From assembly GCF_902150065.1 (NCBI RefSeq), contig NC_043986.1:12795890-12859889 (forward strand): a DNA stretch of 64,000 bases. The letters are read 5' to 3'. The position numbers and the translations under genes are program-made. Within the stretch, counting starts at the first letter, position 1, and every line of letters starts with the position of its first letter. This DNA is from Myripristis murdjan. Its lineage: Eukaryota; Chordata; Actinopteri; Holocentriformes; Holocentridae. This document shows, piece after piece, positions 1 to 10,935 of this stretch. The notes beneath the pieces were generated by a model, which did not search any database, was not told the DNA's origin, and was given only the letters and a program-made list of their open reading frames with translations.

Positions 1-1396
1 AAATTAAAAAATGACTGATTTGTGAGATGATTTCACTTTATAAATGAAAAGATTTGTAAAACTGTGTAACTCCGCAAAGACTTGTGTCTGTAAAATATGG
101 CTTTGTGCATAATAAAAGCTCTGCTCTTGGTTAAAGTGATGCTGCTTTATTTTGTTTAAGCTGCAGATAAACAGTGTCAGTCTTTTGTGCACAGTGATGG
201 CTGCAGGAATGAAATGAATTAAGGCCGGCATCATCATTTGGGATGTTCAATATGGGTTCAGTGACAGGGCAAAAGCAAAAGTTTAATTTGCCATCTGCAA
301 CTAAATGTACGATAAAACAAAAAGATAAAACAAGATAAGTCTTCCACTTCAGGACAGAGATGGTCTTTTAAACACTCTGAAAACTAATCCCAATGCCCTC
401 TTTCATTGTAGTGTGTTTGGTTGCCATGGTATTTTGATAATCCCACACTAACATTTTTGGTCCAATCAACTTTGCACATCTAAAACTCAACAAAAATAAT
501 TTAAGATTTTTCTCTTTTGGAAAAAAAAAAAAAAAAAAAAAAAAAAAAACAGTTATTGTTATTCTTCTTGTTATGGTCATGGTTCTGTGGTTTATGGGCG
601 TGTGTGTTTTCCCTTGGACTCTGTTAGGGACTTTTTGCGTTTGGGTTTTTCTGGTGGATTCACCTGCGCTGTGGGATTTCTGTCTGCGTTCCTCATGTTG
701 CCTGTCGCCCTGCAGTCCTGGGTGGTTTAGGGTTTTCACCTGTCTGCTAGTCCTGCCTCCTCTGGTTTCCTCTCCCATGTGTGTCTCTCTGTGTTTGCAC
801 CTCCACACCTCCTCTGTGTTGCTCCTGTTTGCTCTGCCTCACCCTCTTTCGCCGATCCTCTGCTCCCTCCCCTTCTCCAGGTGTGTCCAGTTTGCCGGTC
901 AGTTCAGTTTTGTACTTAAATCCTGCTTTCAGTTCAGTGTAGTTCTTAGCAGAGATACTAATATCTCTTATAGTTTCGTGTTTTTCATTTCAGTTTTATT
1001 TTTGTTTCAACTCCATTTCAGTTTCAGTTAGTTTCCAGAGTAACGTGCACATTTAAACGCTATGACTCTCACCAGCCTGCGGGTGGCGCTGCTGCGTGTC
1101 TGCAAACAGAGGGCAAAGGCAAACGGAAGCGGAAATGACGCACCGAACTGACTACGGGTGCGAACGATTTGTTTACTTTCGTAAAGAAAGGTGGGCGGAG
1201 TCCGGTCTCCTCTCATTACACCGCTACTCCAGAGAAGAAGGGTCCGGCTGTCTGTATGGACAAACGAACGCACCCAATCTTTGTCAGTAGGCGGCTTCAA
1301 AACTGTTGTTGTGTTTTCGTAAATGAAACTATAGCAAACTGAAATATTAGAGTTTGGACAGTTTTAAAGTCCACCAGAGAGGATCAAACCACAACA
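1..1396. other. Left-edge spacer and emd promoter region
   Basis: No coding exon is recognised here. An AATAAA at 111-116 on the plus strand could be the poly(A) signal of a gene lying off the left edge. A pure A run fills about 521-549. The stretch at about 570-960 is T/C/G-rich with long open frames on both strands; it has the look of an old unclassified repeat and shows no protein family. From about 1040 the sequence becomes CpG-richer and holds an ETS-like CGGAAG at 1124-1129 and a second GGAA just after it. This is probably the emd promoter and 5' UTR. The A run and the promoter reading are inference from composition only. Confidence 0.4.
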
Positions 1397-3587
1397 ATGT
1401 CGCTGAGCAGTAAGTCTGCCCAGGAAATAAGCGAACTGCTCGATGAATACGGGATAAAACACGGACCCGTGGTCGGTGAGTGATTTATTCTATTATTCTT
1501 AGGTTTTACTATGCGCTTATTACAAAATTAAGCTTATACCAGCGAGGTAGGTGTAACATAACCGAGTGAACCTGTGTAAGCTATGCCAGCTAACCGGTGC
1601 TGTTTGGCGAAATGGTTTGGTTGTGTAATTACTGCTGTGTTACATTGAATTCAGATTCCACCAGAGCTCTGTATGAGAAGAAGCTGAGAGAGGCCATGGC
1701 CAGAGGGAAGAGGGCCAAACCTTCCCCAGACAAGACCTACTACAGAGAGGAAGGTGAGGAAGATGAGGAGGACACCTGCCCGCCTCGTGTGGACATATAA
1801 GGAAATAGGGTTGGCTTTATGGCAGCTCATTTTTCTGTTTTTTTTTTATTATTTCAGAAGAGGAAGTTGTCTATCACACCTACAGGCCACCAGTAAGTAA
1901 CCTCACCCTACTAGTCCAGTCATTTTATGAAAAAACCTAGGACAAATTGCAAGAGAAGCAAACTCAACTGATTTTGTATCCTCAATACGTCCTGAGTGAG
2001 GGAAAAAAAAGTCCCAAGAAATCCCATTGGTGGAAAGTTTTGAAAATCACCTATTTATGACCACATATTACCAAAAAACACTGTTTTAACACACAGGGGA
2101 AAGGGGTGATTGGATATGCTCTAATAAGGAATATAAGGAATAAATGCCAGAAGAGACATTTAAACAGTGAATAAAAAGGTTACTATATATATACTAACCT
2201 TTTAATTCACTGTTTAAATGTCTCTTCTGGCATTTATTCCTTATATTCTTGATTAGCGCATATCAAATCTGATAATGTGTGATATGCATGTGTAAACAGA
2301 ATAATTCAAAGAACTGGTAATTGACTTTTTTTCTTGTCTTTATGTGTGTAATCAACTTGTGAATTTTTACAGTGATATCTGAAAGTAAAATTTTGAACCC
2401 CTTTCCCCTGTGTGTTAAAACAGTGTTTTTTGGTATTATATGGTCATAAATAGGTGATTTTCAAAACTTTCCACCAATAGGATTTCTTGGGACTTTTTTC
2501 CCCTCACTCAGGACAAACTGAGGATACAAAATCAGTTGAGTTTGCTTCTCTTGCAATTTGTCCTAGGCTGACCCCAATTTTGGCCTAAAATTACTGGACT
2601 ATACCTCCTCCCTGTGCTTCTGCTCTACATAAATAAATCAATAAAATCAGTGTCCTCTACATCAACATCATCTCTTTCTCTGATTTTGCAGATGGGGACT
2701 GAAGGCGCGGGAGACTCGTCAGTTCCATTCCTCTTAATTACATTTGGTTCAAACATTTACGCTCAATCACACTTTTTTTTTTTTTTTTTTTGGATCACAA
2801 ATTGTAAACAGGAGAGATTTAGATTTAGTTACTTTGTTTGTTTTTCCTGTCCATTCAGGAAGCCGTACATGCGGTCAAGGCCAGAGTACACCGAGAGGGA
2901 ATATGAAGACGAGTAAGTTATCGCTGTGCAAAAGCAGCGTATGGGTTTTGTTTTGTTTTGTTTTGTTTTGTTTTGTTTTGTTTTGTTTTGTTTTGTTTTG
3001 TTTTGTTTTGTTTTGTTTTGATCACGCAGTATTTGGCTGTAGGTGTTGGTCACTGTGTATTATGTCACCCTCTGCAGGAGGACCTACTCGAGGCCAAATC
3101 TGGAATACAGAGGAAGGGATTATGTTCATGAGTAAGTGTCATAATTTAAAAAAAATACAGAGTTGACTAATGGACAACAGATGTTATCAACCAATCATGT
3201 AGTCTGCAAATGCATTCCATTATGTGAATTGTGTAATTGTAGCTTTTGTTTTCTTATTAGTGATTGGCCCAATGTCAATGTCAATGTCATCATTTGTGGG
3301 AGTCAATATATTTACTGCTGATTCATAAATAAATGTTTCTAACAAAAGCACGCTCTTCTTTTTTCAGGCCGCACGTCTATGACACGCCGTCCTCTTTCAG
3401 AAACCCCTCTTATTTGAAATCAACACCTGTGAAACCTGGCGGAGACACTCCAAAGAAGGCAGAGTCCTCTCACCTAATCCCGCCCTGGGTTCAGGTCCTG
3501 TTCTTCCTGGCTGTGGCAGGTTTTCTCTACTTTGTTTTCTCCAACATGGAGACAACACACAGCGACCCTTTCAAAAAGATAGAATGA
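1397..3587 (+). CDS. emd: Emerin-like LEM-domain inner nuclear membrane protein
   Basis: Seven coding exons join in frame: 1397-1475, 1655-1753, 1858-1892, 2692-2717, 2859-2912, 3078-3131 and 3368-3587, giving 188 residues. Residues 1-45 form a LEM domain, including the family signature HGPVV followed by STRALYEKKL. LEM domains bind the chromatin protein BAF. The middle is short, acidic and Tyr/Arg-rich. The C-terminus has one transmembrane segment (about residues 155-175, core VQVLFFLAVAGFLYFVF) and a short lumenal tail with DPF, like the NPF end of human emerin. This is the layout of a tail-anchored inner nuclear membrane protein. It is shorter than human emerin (254 aa), mostly in the middle. 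Exons 5 and 6 are both 54 nt, same phase, and encode similar Tyr/Arg-rich peptides, so they look duplicated. Exon 4 is a 26-nt microexon that I placed because exon 3 cannot join exon 5 in frame without it. The start is the first ATG of the LEM exon. LEMD-family relatives are the alternative, but the tail favours emerin. Confidence 0.87.
1912..2601. repeat. Foldback (long inverted repeat) element in emd intron 3
   Basis: The two halves are long reverse complements. The left arm, starting TAGTCCAGT, reads through blocks such as CCTAGGACAAATTGCAAGAG and GGTGATTTTCAAAACTTTCC (reverse sense), and these recur inverted in the right arm up to ACTGGACTA. The centre, about 2127-2247, is itself a tight hairpin around a TATATATA core. 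The ends are bounded by TA, which fits a non-autonomous Tc1/mariner-like foldback, but I cannot assign the family. There is no open frame. It lies between coding exons 3 and 4 of emd. Confidence 0.75.
2945..3020 (+). repeat. (TTTTG)n pentanucleotide microsatellite
   Basis: About fifteen almost perfect TTTTG units in the intron between the two 54-nt exons of emd. Both strands are open only because of the repeat. Confidence 0.95.
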
Positions 3588-4520
3588 TTTTTGTGTGATG
3601 GTGTGTGACGTTTCCAGGCATGTTGTAATACTTTACTTTGAACTTTTTAATTTAAAAAATTGTATTTTGGATTTTTATTGTAGCCATTGCTGAAATGATT
3701 GTATTTTCTACAGTGTGACCACTGTGCACCGACTTGCTTATGACTAAAAGCATGTAGTTTCCATGCTGCTACACCATATAGCTGCTCCTCTCATATAGAT
3801 GTAGAGCTCCTTGTGTTCATTTAATGTTCCAGCAACATTTCTTAGTGTGAATGCATCTCTTCCAAAGACTAACCAATAATCAAATATCTGACATCATCAG
3901 GTGCTTTTTTTTTTTGTTGTTGTGGTATTACCTCCAAATTTAATTGTGGCACTAATGGTTGTTAAAGACAGTATGTTCCAGTATCGCTGTAACATCACAC
4001 AGGGTACTGTCGCTGATGTATTAAATCAGTATGTACAGTAACTCAGTGTCAGTGGCACAATAACAGTTAAGAAAAGTTGAGATCCTTGTTTGTGGATCTG
4101 GACACTTTTGCCTTGTCCACAAATTGTGATTAATGTATCACTTGTCACCAGTGTTTTTCTACAATCTAGCAGCAGAACTTCTGAGTTTTAAAAGACTGAA
4201 TAAAATAAGGTTTAAGACAAGCAGTAGTACAAGTGCCTTAGCGTTTGTGTAGGAACGGTATTATTTGTCTGTCAATCTGTTTATTCTAAGGTGCTAGACC
4301 AGTAGTAGTTGATGAAACATTTTATCCTAGATGAAGCTATATAACATGTATGGCATGTTTATGTTGTATTACCAGTTACTTTCATAATCAGCATTTTCTC
4401 AGTGATAGTGTTTTTGTCACATAATTTTAACACTTCCCTTCAAATTTTTAAATGACTTTTGTATATAAATCATGTATGTTATGGTTTGAAAATGTCAATA
4501 AACTTTTGAATGGTAAAAGA
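3588..4520 (+). other. emd: emd 3' UTR and poly(A) signal
   Basis: Non-coding stretch after the emd stop. An AATAAA at 4497-4502 is the likely poly(A) signal, with a G/T-rich stretch after it. The 3' UTR would be roughly 930 nt. Extent is inferred from the signal only. Confidence 0.6.
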
Positions 4521-4574
4521 AAAGGAGTTGGGGGCTTTAGGATAAAGAAGCCATATTCTGCAAAGGTATGAAGC

Positions 4575-5260
4575 TTTTCCCTTTTATTCTCAAGTTTGAT
4601 CTGGTGCCTAAATCAAACTTATGTACAGCAATACGTGTGAACCGTCAAACCCAGGTGAAATACAAAACCCGTTGAACCCAGAGGCTCCGATGCTTAGAGC
4701 ATTTTAATCCATGACAGCTTCTTTTTGCACACTTTTCTTAAAGTATACATTGCAAATGACAGAAAAGATGCATAGTAGGGTGACTAAAAATACAAAAAAA
4801 TCCTCTAATCCTTTAAGGACAATTGATCTGTAGAGGCAAAGTACATAATATGCTTAGTGGAGCTTGTCATTAGTGATATCTGGAAATAAATAAAAATAAT
4901 GAAACAACAAAACAAGGTTCATACAGCCTATACATGGAGACCCGATGAACGCATTTCACAGTTTCACAGTCAAGCTTCTTGTACCACTGTTTTACTCATT
5001 TAATCTGAGATCATAGTAGTAGCCAATCCTGAGTGAATCTTAGTCTAGCATGAGCCCAATAATGACTTAAATTGTGAAACGGTTGCTGTCCATCATCAGT
5101 CTCGTATAGCAATTATCTAATGCTTAGTTCTCAACATAATACAGTGCTTACTTAGCCAATCACATCCAGCATTTCCCAGCAGTAGGTGACACGTGCCTGA
5201 AATCTGGTTTGAAAAGGCAAAAGTTTAGTGTTTTATAGTCTTAAAATAGTGGAATCTTGG
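4575..5260 (-). other. 3' UTR of the SRCR-Ig receptor gene
   Basis: Non-coding stretch downstream of the receptor stop on the minus strand. TTTATT at 4583-4588 is AATAAA on the minus strand and a likely poly(A) signal. It lies only about 80 bp from the emd signal, so the two genes end tail to tail. No other feature was seen. Confidence 0.5.
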
Positions 5261-6833
5261 TTAGTGTTCATCAAAAACTTGTGCCTCGTCTGGAGTGTTG
5301 TGCAGGTCCACGCTCCAACTTGCACTGTTGCCATCTCCAAAGGCTCGGTGGGTGACCGAGCAAGGTGTGTGGTTCTTAAGAACTTGGTAACGTCTCCTGC
5401 CTTGTGAATCCATGGAGGAGGATAAGGATGAGCCATCTGTAGAGTTCCTGACGATCCTCCCAAGTGGCACCACGGCTCTGAGGTTTAAATGCACACAAGA
5501 CCGCAGTGCAATTAACTAGCTTTGCACAGATTAAAAACTTGCGCTCTTTGACAGCCTCGTCAAATATTAATGCTTATTCATGGGTACTAAAAAGATTTCA
5601 TACCTTTATTTATCACCAAAGTTGTGTGCACACACCCATCATATCTTGTTAATTGCTAAGGCAACATAAGTGTTGTCTACACCTGCAGATGGAAGCACAT
5701 CTGTAAGTCAGGGAACGCTGTCTGGACAGTTACTAAAAAAAACTATCTTGATGTTAAATGCTTATATTAAAATAAGGAGGGAGGTTGACACAGGAGGACT
5801 TACAGGTTCTGGTCTCTCTCTCCAGCTCAGAGGGCTTCTTCTCCTTTTTGCACAGCACTTTGGCCACAATGATGATAATGACAACGGCTACGAGAAATGT
5901 CAGGCCAGACACCAGCCAGCTGATCACCATGGGACTCAATACTGGATCAGGGTCTGAAGGCGAGAACAGAATAAAGACATTAAACTGAAATCAACTGTAC
6001 CTTTCAATCCTGTAATCACTTAAACAATGCAGCTGTCCTATGTTTCTGTATATTTTAATTTGAATGAAGAATCAATAAAAATTGTTAAACAAAAAAAAAA
6101 CTGAAATCGACTTTTTTTGTTTACGTAAATGGAATTTGGATTCCATTATTGATCTTAATTAAAAAGAAAAAAACTTCCTTGATAGTCAAAGATGTTCAAA
6201 AATGCACTGTTTTGATATATAGGAATGTAGAATTTTCTTTAGCTGTAGGATAATTACTGATAACACAAACAGCTGCCTCAACAAGCTGCATGCTTGTGAT
6301 TCAAAGCAATGTAATGTCTGTAAACCAGATATTAGAGTAGAACGCACCATTTCTAATAATAAGCGCAATCAAAGAGGACTTAAGTGGTAGTGATGGTGAT
6401 TTTATCAGCAAGTGGCACCTTTAAAGAGCAAATCAACAGTAAAATGCTATTTTTTTGAACCACGAAAACAGATATATGGTGTCCATATAGTAAACAGCAA
6501 ATACATATTATTGGAATATCTGGTATCCTGTTTGTCCTAACCAAATACTGCTGCTGCTTGTTCCGCAAAACTTGTTCTGCTTCACTGGGCTGTAATAAAA
6601 CAGCTGGCGGAAGCTGCTGCTCAGACGTTGTATTATGAAAGAACTGAACTGCTGTTTTTTTTTTTTTTTTTTTAAATGAAGCTACTTACAAAACACAATG
6701 TGACCTAGTTTAGCTCTGCAGTTTTTAATCAAATTGAGTCATTGTCATGGTTTTATCACATGGCTAAGATGTTTTTCCAGATACAACAGAGGTTTGTGGC
6801 AGCATCAAATCCACTGAATCATATCCCATATGT

Positions 6834-6869
<36 letters not shown>

Positions 6870-8995
6870 CAAAGTGCTTGCTTCAGTATAATTCAATCAC
6901 AGTTGTATAACAAGAAGGAACAAAAGAGCTGCACACTGAGGAACAGTCTAATAGGCCTAAACATGGGCTCACTGATGCAGCAATATAATTTACTTACAGT
7001 ACAGACATTGCATTACATAAGCAGAAGGAAAGCACAAAAACAAGAAGAAGGTTATCATATCCAGACACGCCATTTTTGACACACCCCAAAGCTACAGTTT
7101 ACACATTTCACTGTACACAAAACACTCTATAATCTAATCCACCTCACCTCTGATGGATATAGGCAGGGGCTGGCTCTCTCTGGAGACAAAGGTGCGTCCG
7201 CCCAGCTGGACCCGATATAGGCAGTAATAGTAGCCCTCATTGGAGCTCTGGGCATTAGGAAAAGTGAATGTGACGGAGGGTGTGAGGGCAGGCAGGGATT
7301 GGCGCACGGTGCCGTTGGAGCGGATGAGGCGCAGCTGGAAGGAGCCTCCAGGATATTGCTGCTGGGTGGAGCAGGTGATGTTGAAACTGTGGCCCTTGAT
7401 GACCGAGCCTGTTGGAGCTTCAATGGACGTGTTGTACCAGTGCTGGGGAGTTAGGAGCTCCACTGTGATCAGCAAACATTGTAGGAGTAAGAAAGGTCAT
7501 TAAAAAGGTTATGCAGAAAAGCAACAGGTTTATGGGAATTCTATGTAAAATCAGAATTCATATTTTCAAGTAAGACTGTTGAATCAAATGAAATAGAGTT
7601 AATGTTGAAAAGAATGATCCAGGCTTAGGACAGTGCAGGTATGACTCACCCACAGTGATGTTGATGGAGTTGCTGGGTGGGGAGCTGAGCAGCTGGGAGG
7701 GCGAGCTGCCCTTGATCCTGTACACACAGCTGTAGCTGCCCTGGTGGGACGTCTCCAAGTCAGACAGAGTCAGCTCCACTCTGGTCTGGCTCTGGTCTAC
7801 CCTCTGGGTCACCAGCGGCGTGGACACACCATGCTTGTACAAGTGGAAGTCATTAAGATGGTGACCCAGCAGGGCAGCACAGCTGAAACGAACAGCCTCC
7901 CCGATGGAGAACACAGCATTAGGTGACAGCAGAGACAGGGTGGGCATCAAAAGAGTACCTGGAGGTAAACACAAAATGTGGGAATGATCTCATGAAGCAT
8001 GTCGGTAGGCTCTCTATGGTTATCACAAGTAACAGCAGTCTTTCATGTCTCTCTTGTGCTTAAGGATTTGTGTGCATCTCTGTTTGAGAGTAGATTTACA
8101 AATTAATACTCTAAGTCGTGTCACTATGTCATCAACTGTCACTGTGAAAAACAGCCAGCAGGGCTTCTCACCAGAGCAATTCACCCCTGCATCTTTCTCA
8201 TGGGTGCAGGGAGGGTCACTGTTGAGGACAGTGGCACAGCGCATCAGACTGGCCTCATGTCCAGAGCACTGGACATGCTGCAGCCAGATGGGTCCTGTAC
8301 CTTTACCAAACGCTGCTGTGGGGATGGCAGACTCAGCTAAGCCACAGCCCAGCTCCAGGCACACCACATCCGCCTCCCTAAGGTCCCAGCCATGGTCACA
8401 CACCGTTCCCCACTGGTTATGGTGAAGTACCTCAACTCTCCCGGAGCACTTGTTCTCCCCATTCACCAGTCTGATCTGCTGCCCATCTGCAGATTAGAGA
8501 GAACTCACAATCAGTAAATTCGGGAACAAATGTGGACACTGCACTGGATTTGGCTAAATGCATCAGGATATTATCACTTAGAGGCTTACCAAAAGCAGCA
8601 ACTCCATCCCATGGAACAAAAAACCAGCCTGGTAGAAAATTAGACAGATTGCATTGTTACCGGGCAAGCACCAAAGACTAAAAAAAAGACAAGCACTTAC
8701 ATTGCAGTGGCTATATCTCTTAATTACAGAGTTATCACAGAGTAAGTTACTGCAGGGGGACACTACAGTTTGCTGTGACAATCACCATATCCCCGCATCC
8801 CCAATGCATGTCACATCTCATTTCCTTTGCGTGTGATGTTAACCAAACGCACCAGAGGCAGCTGGTTATCTCCTTGCATAATCACAGAGAGCATAAGCTA
8901 CCTAGCTAGCTGGCTGGCTAACAAGCTTAGCTAACCACCATCATTAGCTTAGCTGCCTTGCCTGTTAGAAAAAGTATACGGAGGATCCTCAGCAT
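5261..8995 (-). CDS. Type I membrane receptor, SRCR-Ig-Ig-TM-tail
   Basis: Exons in transcript order: 8995-8962 (start MLRILRILFLT), 8628-8590, 8486-8172, 7958-7650, 7462-7148, 5953-5804, and a tail exon from about 5475 to the stop at 5261. The first two exons give a signal peptide. The 105-residue SRCR exon has eight cysteines, so group B, with VRLVNG-like start, WGTVCDHGWD and LGCG motifs. Two Ig exons follow, with FSC...SYSCVYR and ITCS...YYYCLYR cores typical of FcR/LITR-like domains. The 150-nt exon holds a transmembrane segment (VAVVIIIIVAKVL region) and a basic stop-transfer KKEKK. All these domain junctions are phase 1. Intron 1 uses a GC donor (ACAG then GCAAGG). The tail frame is the weak point: the acceptor I use is AG at 5476-5477, and it carries RRYQVL, a YxxL-type sorting motif. 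An 18-nt exon at 5684-5701 and another frame ending at 5233 are possible. Mammalian CD5/CD6 (several SRCR) and FCRLS (Ig then SRCR) differ in layout. Ligand unknown; scavenging or immune recognition is inferred. Confidence 0.78.
6841..6868 (+). repeat. Poly(A) run
   Basis: Pure A run of about 28 in the intron between the second Ig exon and the transmembrane exon of the receptor gene. Confidence 0.9.
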
Positions 8996-9480
8996 GTTTC
9001 ACCCTTCCATCAGACCGCAGGAGGGGAAGGATGCCTCTGGCGCTGCTGGCGATGCTGACAGCCGTGCAATGCGGGGCGCTGCACAAAACATTAGCCTGTG
9101 TGCTAGCTTGAACCGCGGGGCTAACGCAGCTAACAGCTAGCTAAACAAACGAGTGGACTTCCCTATCCAGACGGTCCGGCTTTAGTTAGAGACATCGTCA
9201 GGAACTGGACGCCACACTAGCACCTTCACAAAGCAATACACCCCCGCGGAGACAAGCACCCAGCTGTCAGAGAAATACCGCCGTGAAAGTGTCGAGCTGC
9301 ATGCCGTCAGTCGGGGCGTCGTACCCACGTCAGCCCGGGACAGAGCGCGCTGGCCCGGGACGGGTCGTTCTCCCCGCCGCAGGCAGAGGTCAGCACCAGC
9401 CCCTGCAATGCATTAAACCGGTTTATGACAAGGCGTCACTCAACCAGGAATAGCCACTGATATCCGGTGTTTAACACCTC
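8940..9480 (-). promoter_or_regulatory. CpG-rich 5' region of the receptor gene
   Basis: Dense CpG relative to its surroundings, with GC-rich blocks near 9240-9400. It covers the first coding exon (8962-8995) and the sequence just upstream, so it is the likely promoter and 5' UTR of the minus-strand receptor. No TATA box is evident. Called from composition and position. Confidence 0.45.
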
Positions 9481-10806
9481 GAAGCCATCGGCTCAGAGGG
9501 AGGAGACACGCAAAGTAAAAAAGAAGAGAAAAGAAAAGAAATAAATCCAGACACGTGTGGAAAAAATGTGTGACAAAACCAGCCAAGGCGCCATTAAAAA
9601 GAGGCTGTTTAGTCTAGTTATTGTAGACTATTATTTTCTTAAAATTGTGATATGAAAGTTATTTACAATTCAAAATCCCTTTTCTGCATTCTTTAAATTG
9701 ATTTCTCTTCTCCTTCTTGTGATCTGCCCATTTATTCTGCCGTGTTTAAGATGACAACACACACCAGAGGTTCCCAAAGTTGGGTCCTGGGGCCATTAAG
9801 GCTCCTTCAGAGGGCCAAGAGGTTCCCATGAAAACTGGGTTTAGCTTTTATAGGGGTTGAAATGACTATAATTTTACCACTTCATGTTTTTACCTCCATA
9901 TCTATTATTTGCACACTTTAAATCATTATATCAGCGAGGTCCTTGATGTGCATCCATTTTGGGGTTAGGGTTAGGTTTGGAGAGCCCTGTTTCAGATAGA
10001 TTTGAGACTGCATTGGAAACAAGTTACTGTCTCATCCCATTGTCAACATGTTTAACTGAGGACCCCATTTACAGCACAGTGGCATGTGACAAATAACGCA
10101 AGATGAACATTTTTTGCAGTGTAAAGATGACAGGTGCCAAATTCCGTCTGAAAGTATGGGATTTGTTGGGTCTCTGTAGTAAACACTGCACGTCTGAATT
10201 CTTCTAAAAGCTCACTGTGGTGCAGTTTCCTGTGCTTTCTTTCTTTTTTTTTTCTTTCTTTTTTTTGACTCAAGGGTCTTAGGTGCAATATTAATTTTGC
10301 TGACAAACATGTCTAACTGTCAGGTGCAGACATGTAGGTTGCAGGAGTGTTGCACGGTTAGTTTTTCTTCCATGTAAATATTTTGCATTAAAACAAGCAT
10401 TTGTGAAAACTATTGCTCTATCATTATTATATCTTTGTGTAAAACTCCATGCATTTAAAGTCTTGGCAATTGTGACAAACAAAATATGTATGAACAAAGG
10501 GGGGCATAGAATAAAAAGTGAGACATAGTGGAAGAGATATACCTAACTGTGTAAAAGCAGGTCTGAAGAAATAGGTCTTAATCAGTGTTTTTAAAGACAG
10601 CGCTCACTCTGACAGTCTGAACTCCTTGTCATTCTGCTCTGACAGGGAAGACAAGTCACTTTTTATTGTTTACTCACACCCATGCTGTATGTCTGAGCAA
10701 ATACTGTAGGCCTACTGCCTTGTGCCAAAGAAAACTAGACAGGTTTTCATTCAAACTAAACAGCATGAGCAGCTGATAATTTGTTCCTCATCCTCCAGTT
10801 GAGGGT

Positions 10807-10871
10807 TTACAATTTTTGCTGGGCATGCATGCATTAGAGTCTAATGCATGCATGCCCAGCAAAAATTGTAA
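10807..10871. repeat. 65-bp near-perfect palindrome
   Basis: Two 32-bp arms are exact reverse complements around a single central G at 10839. The arms contain GCATGCATGCAT, so the centre is alternating purine-pyrimidine. It can form a cruciform or hairpin. It is not the end of any gene seen here. Confidence 0.93.
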
Positions 10872-10935
10872 TGATTAGACCATATGATTAGACCAATTAT
10901 AATGATTAGACCAATTATAATGATTAGACCATTAG
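10869..10935 (+). repeat. Short tandem repeat, 18-bp unit
   Basis: About three and a half copies of an 18-bp unit built on ATGATTAGACCAATTATA follow the palindrome directly. The first copy is shorter or altered. Confidence 0.85.

Noticed and set aside
573-1031. 152-residue plus-strand frame and its antisense partner at 368-808
   Set aside because: Cys/Leu/Phe-rich translation of T-rich low-complexity sequence, next to a long A run. No domain is recognisable.
9031-9111. Plus-strand mini frame starting MPLALLAMLTAVQC, like a signal peptide
   Set aside because: Only 26 codons, antisense to the receptor 5' region in CpG-rich DNA, with no following exon that continues it.
9768-9800. hAT-like terminal motif CAGAGGTTCCCAAAG, and a similar one near 24499
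   Set aside because: No inverted partner end or 8-bp target duplication could be found, so no element is called.
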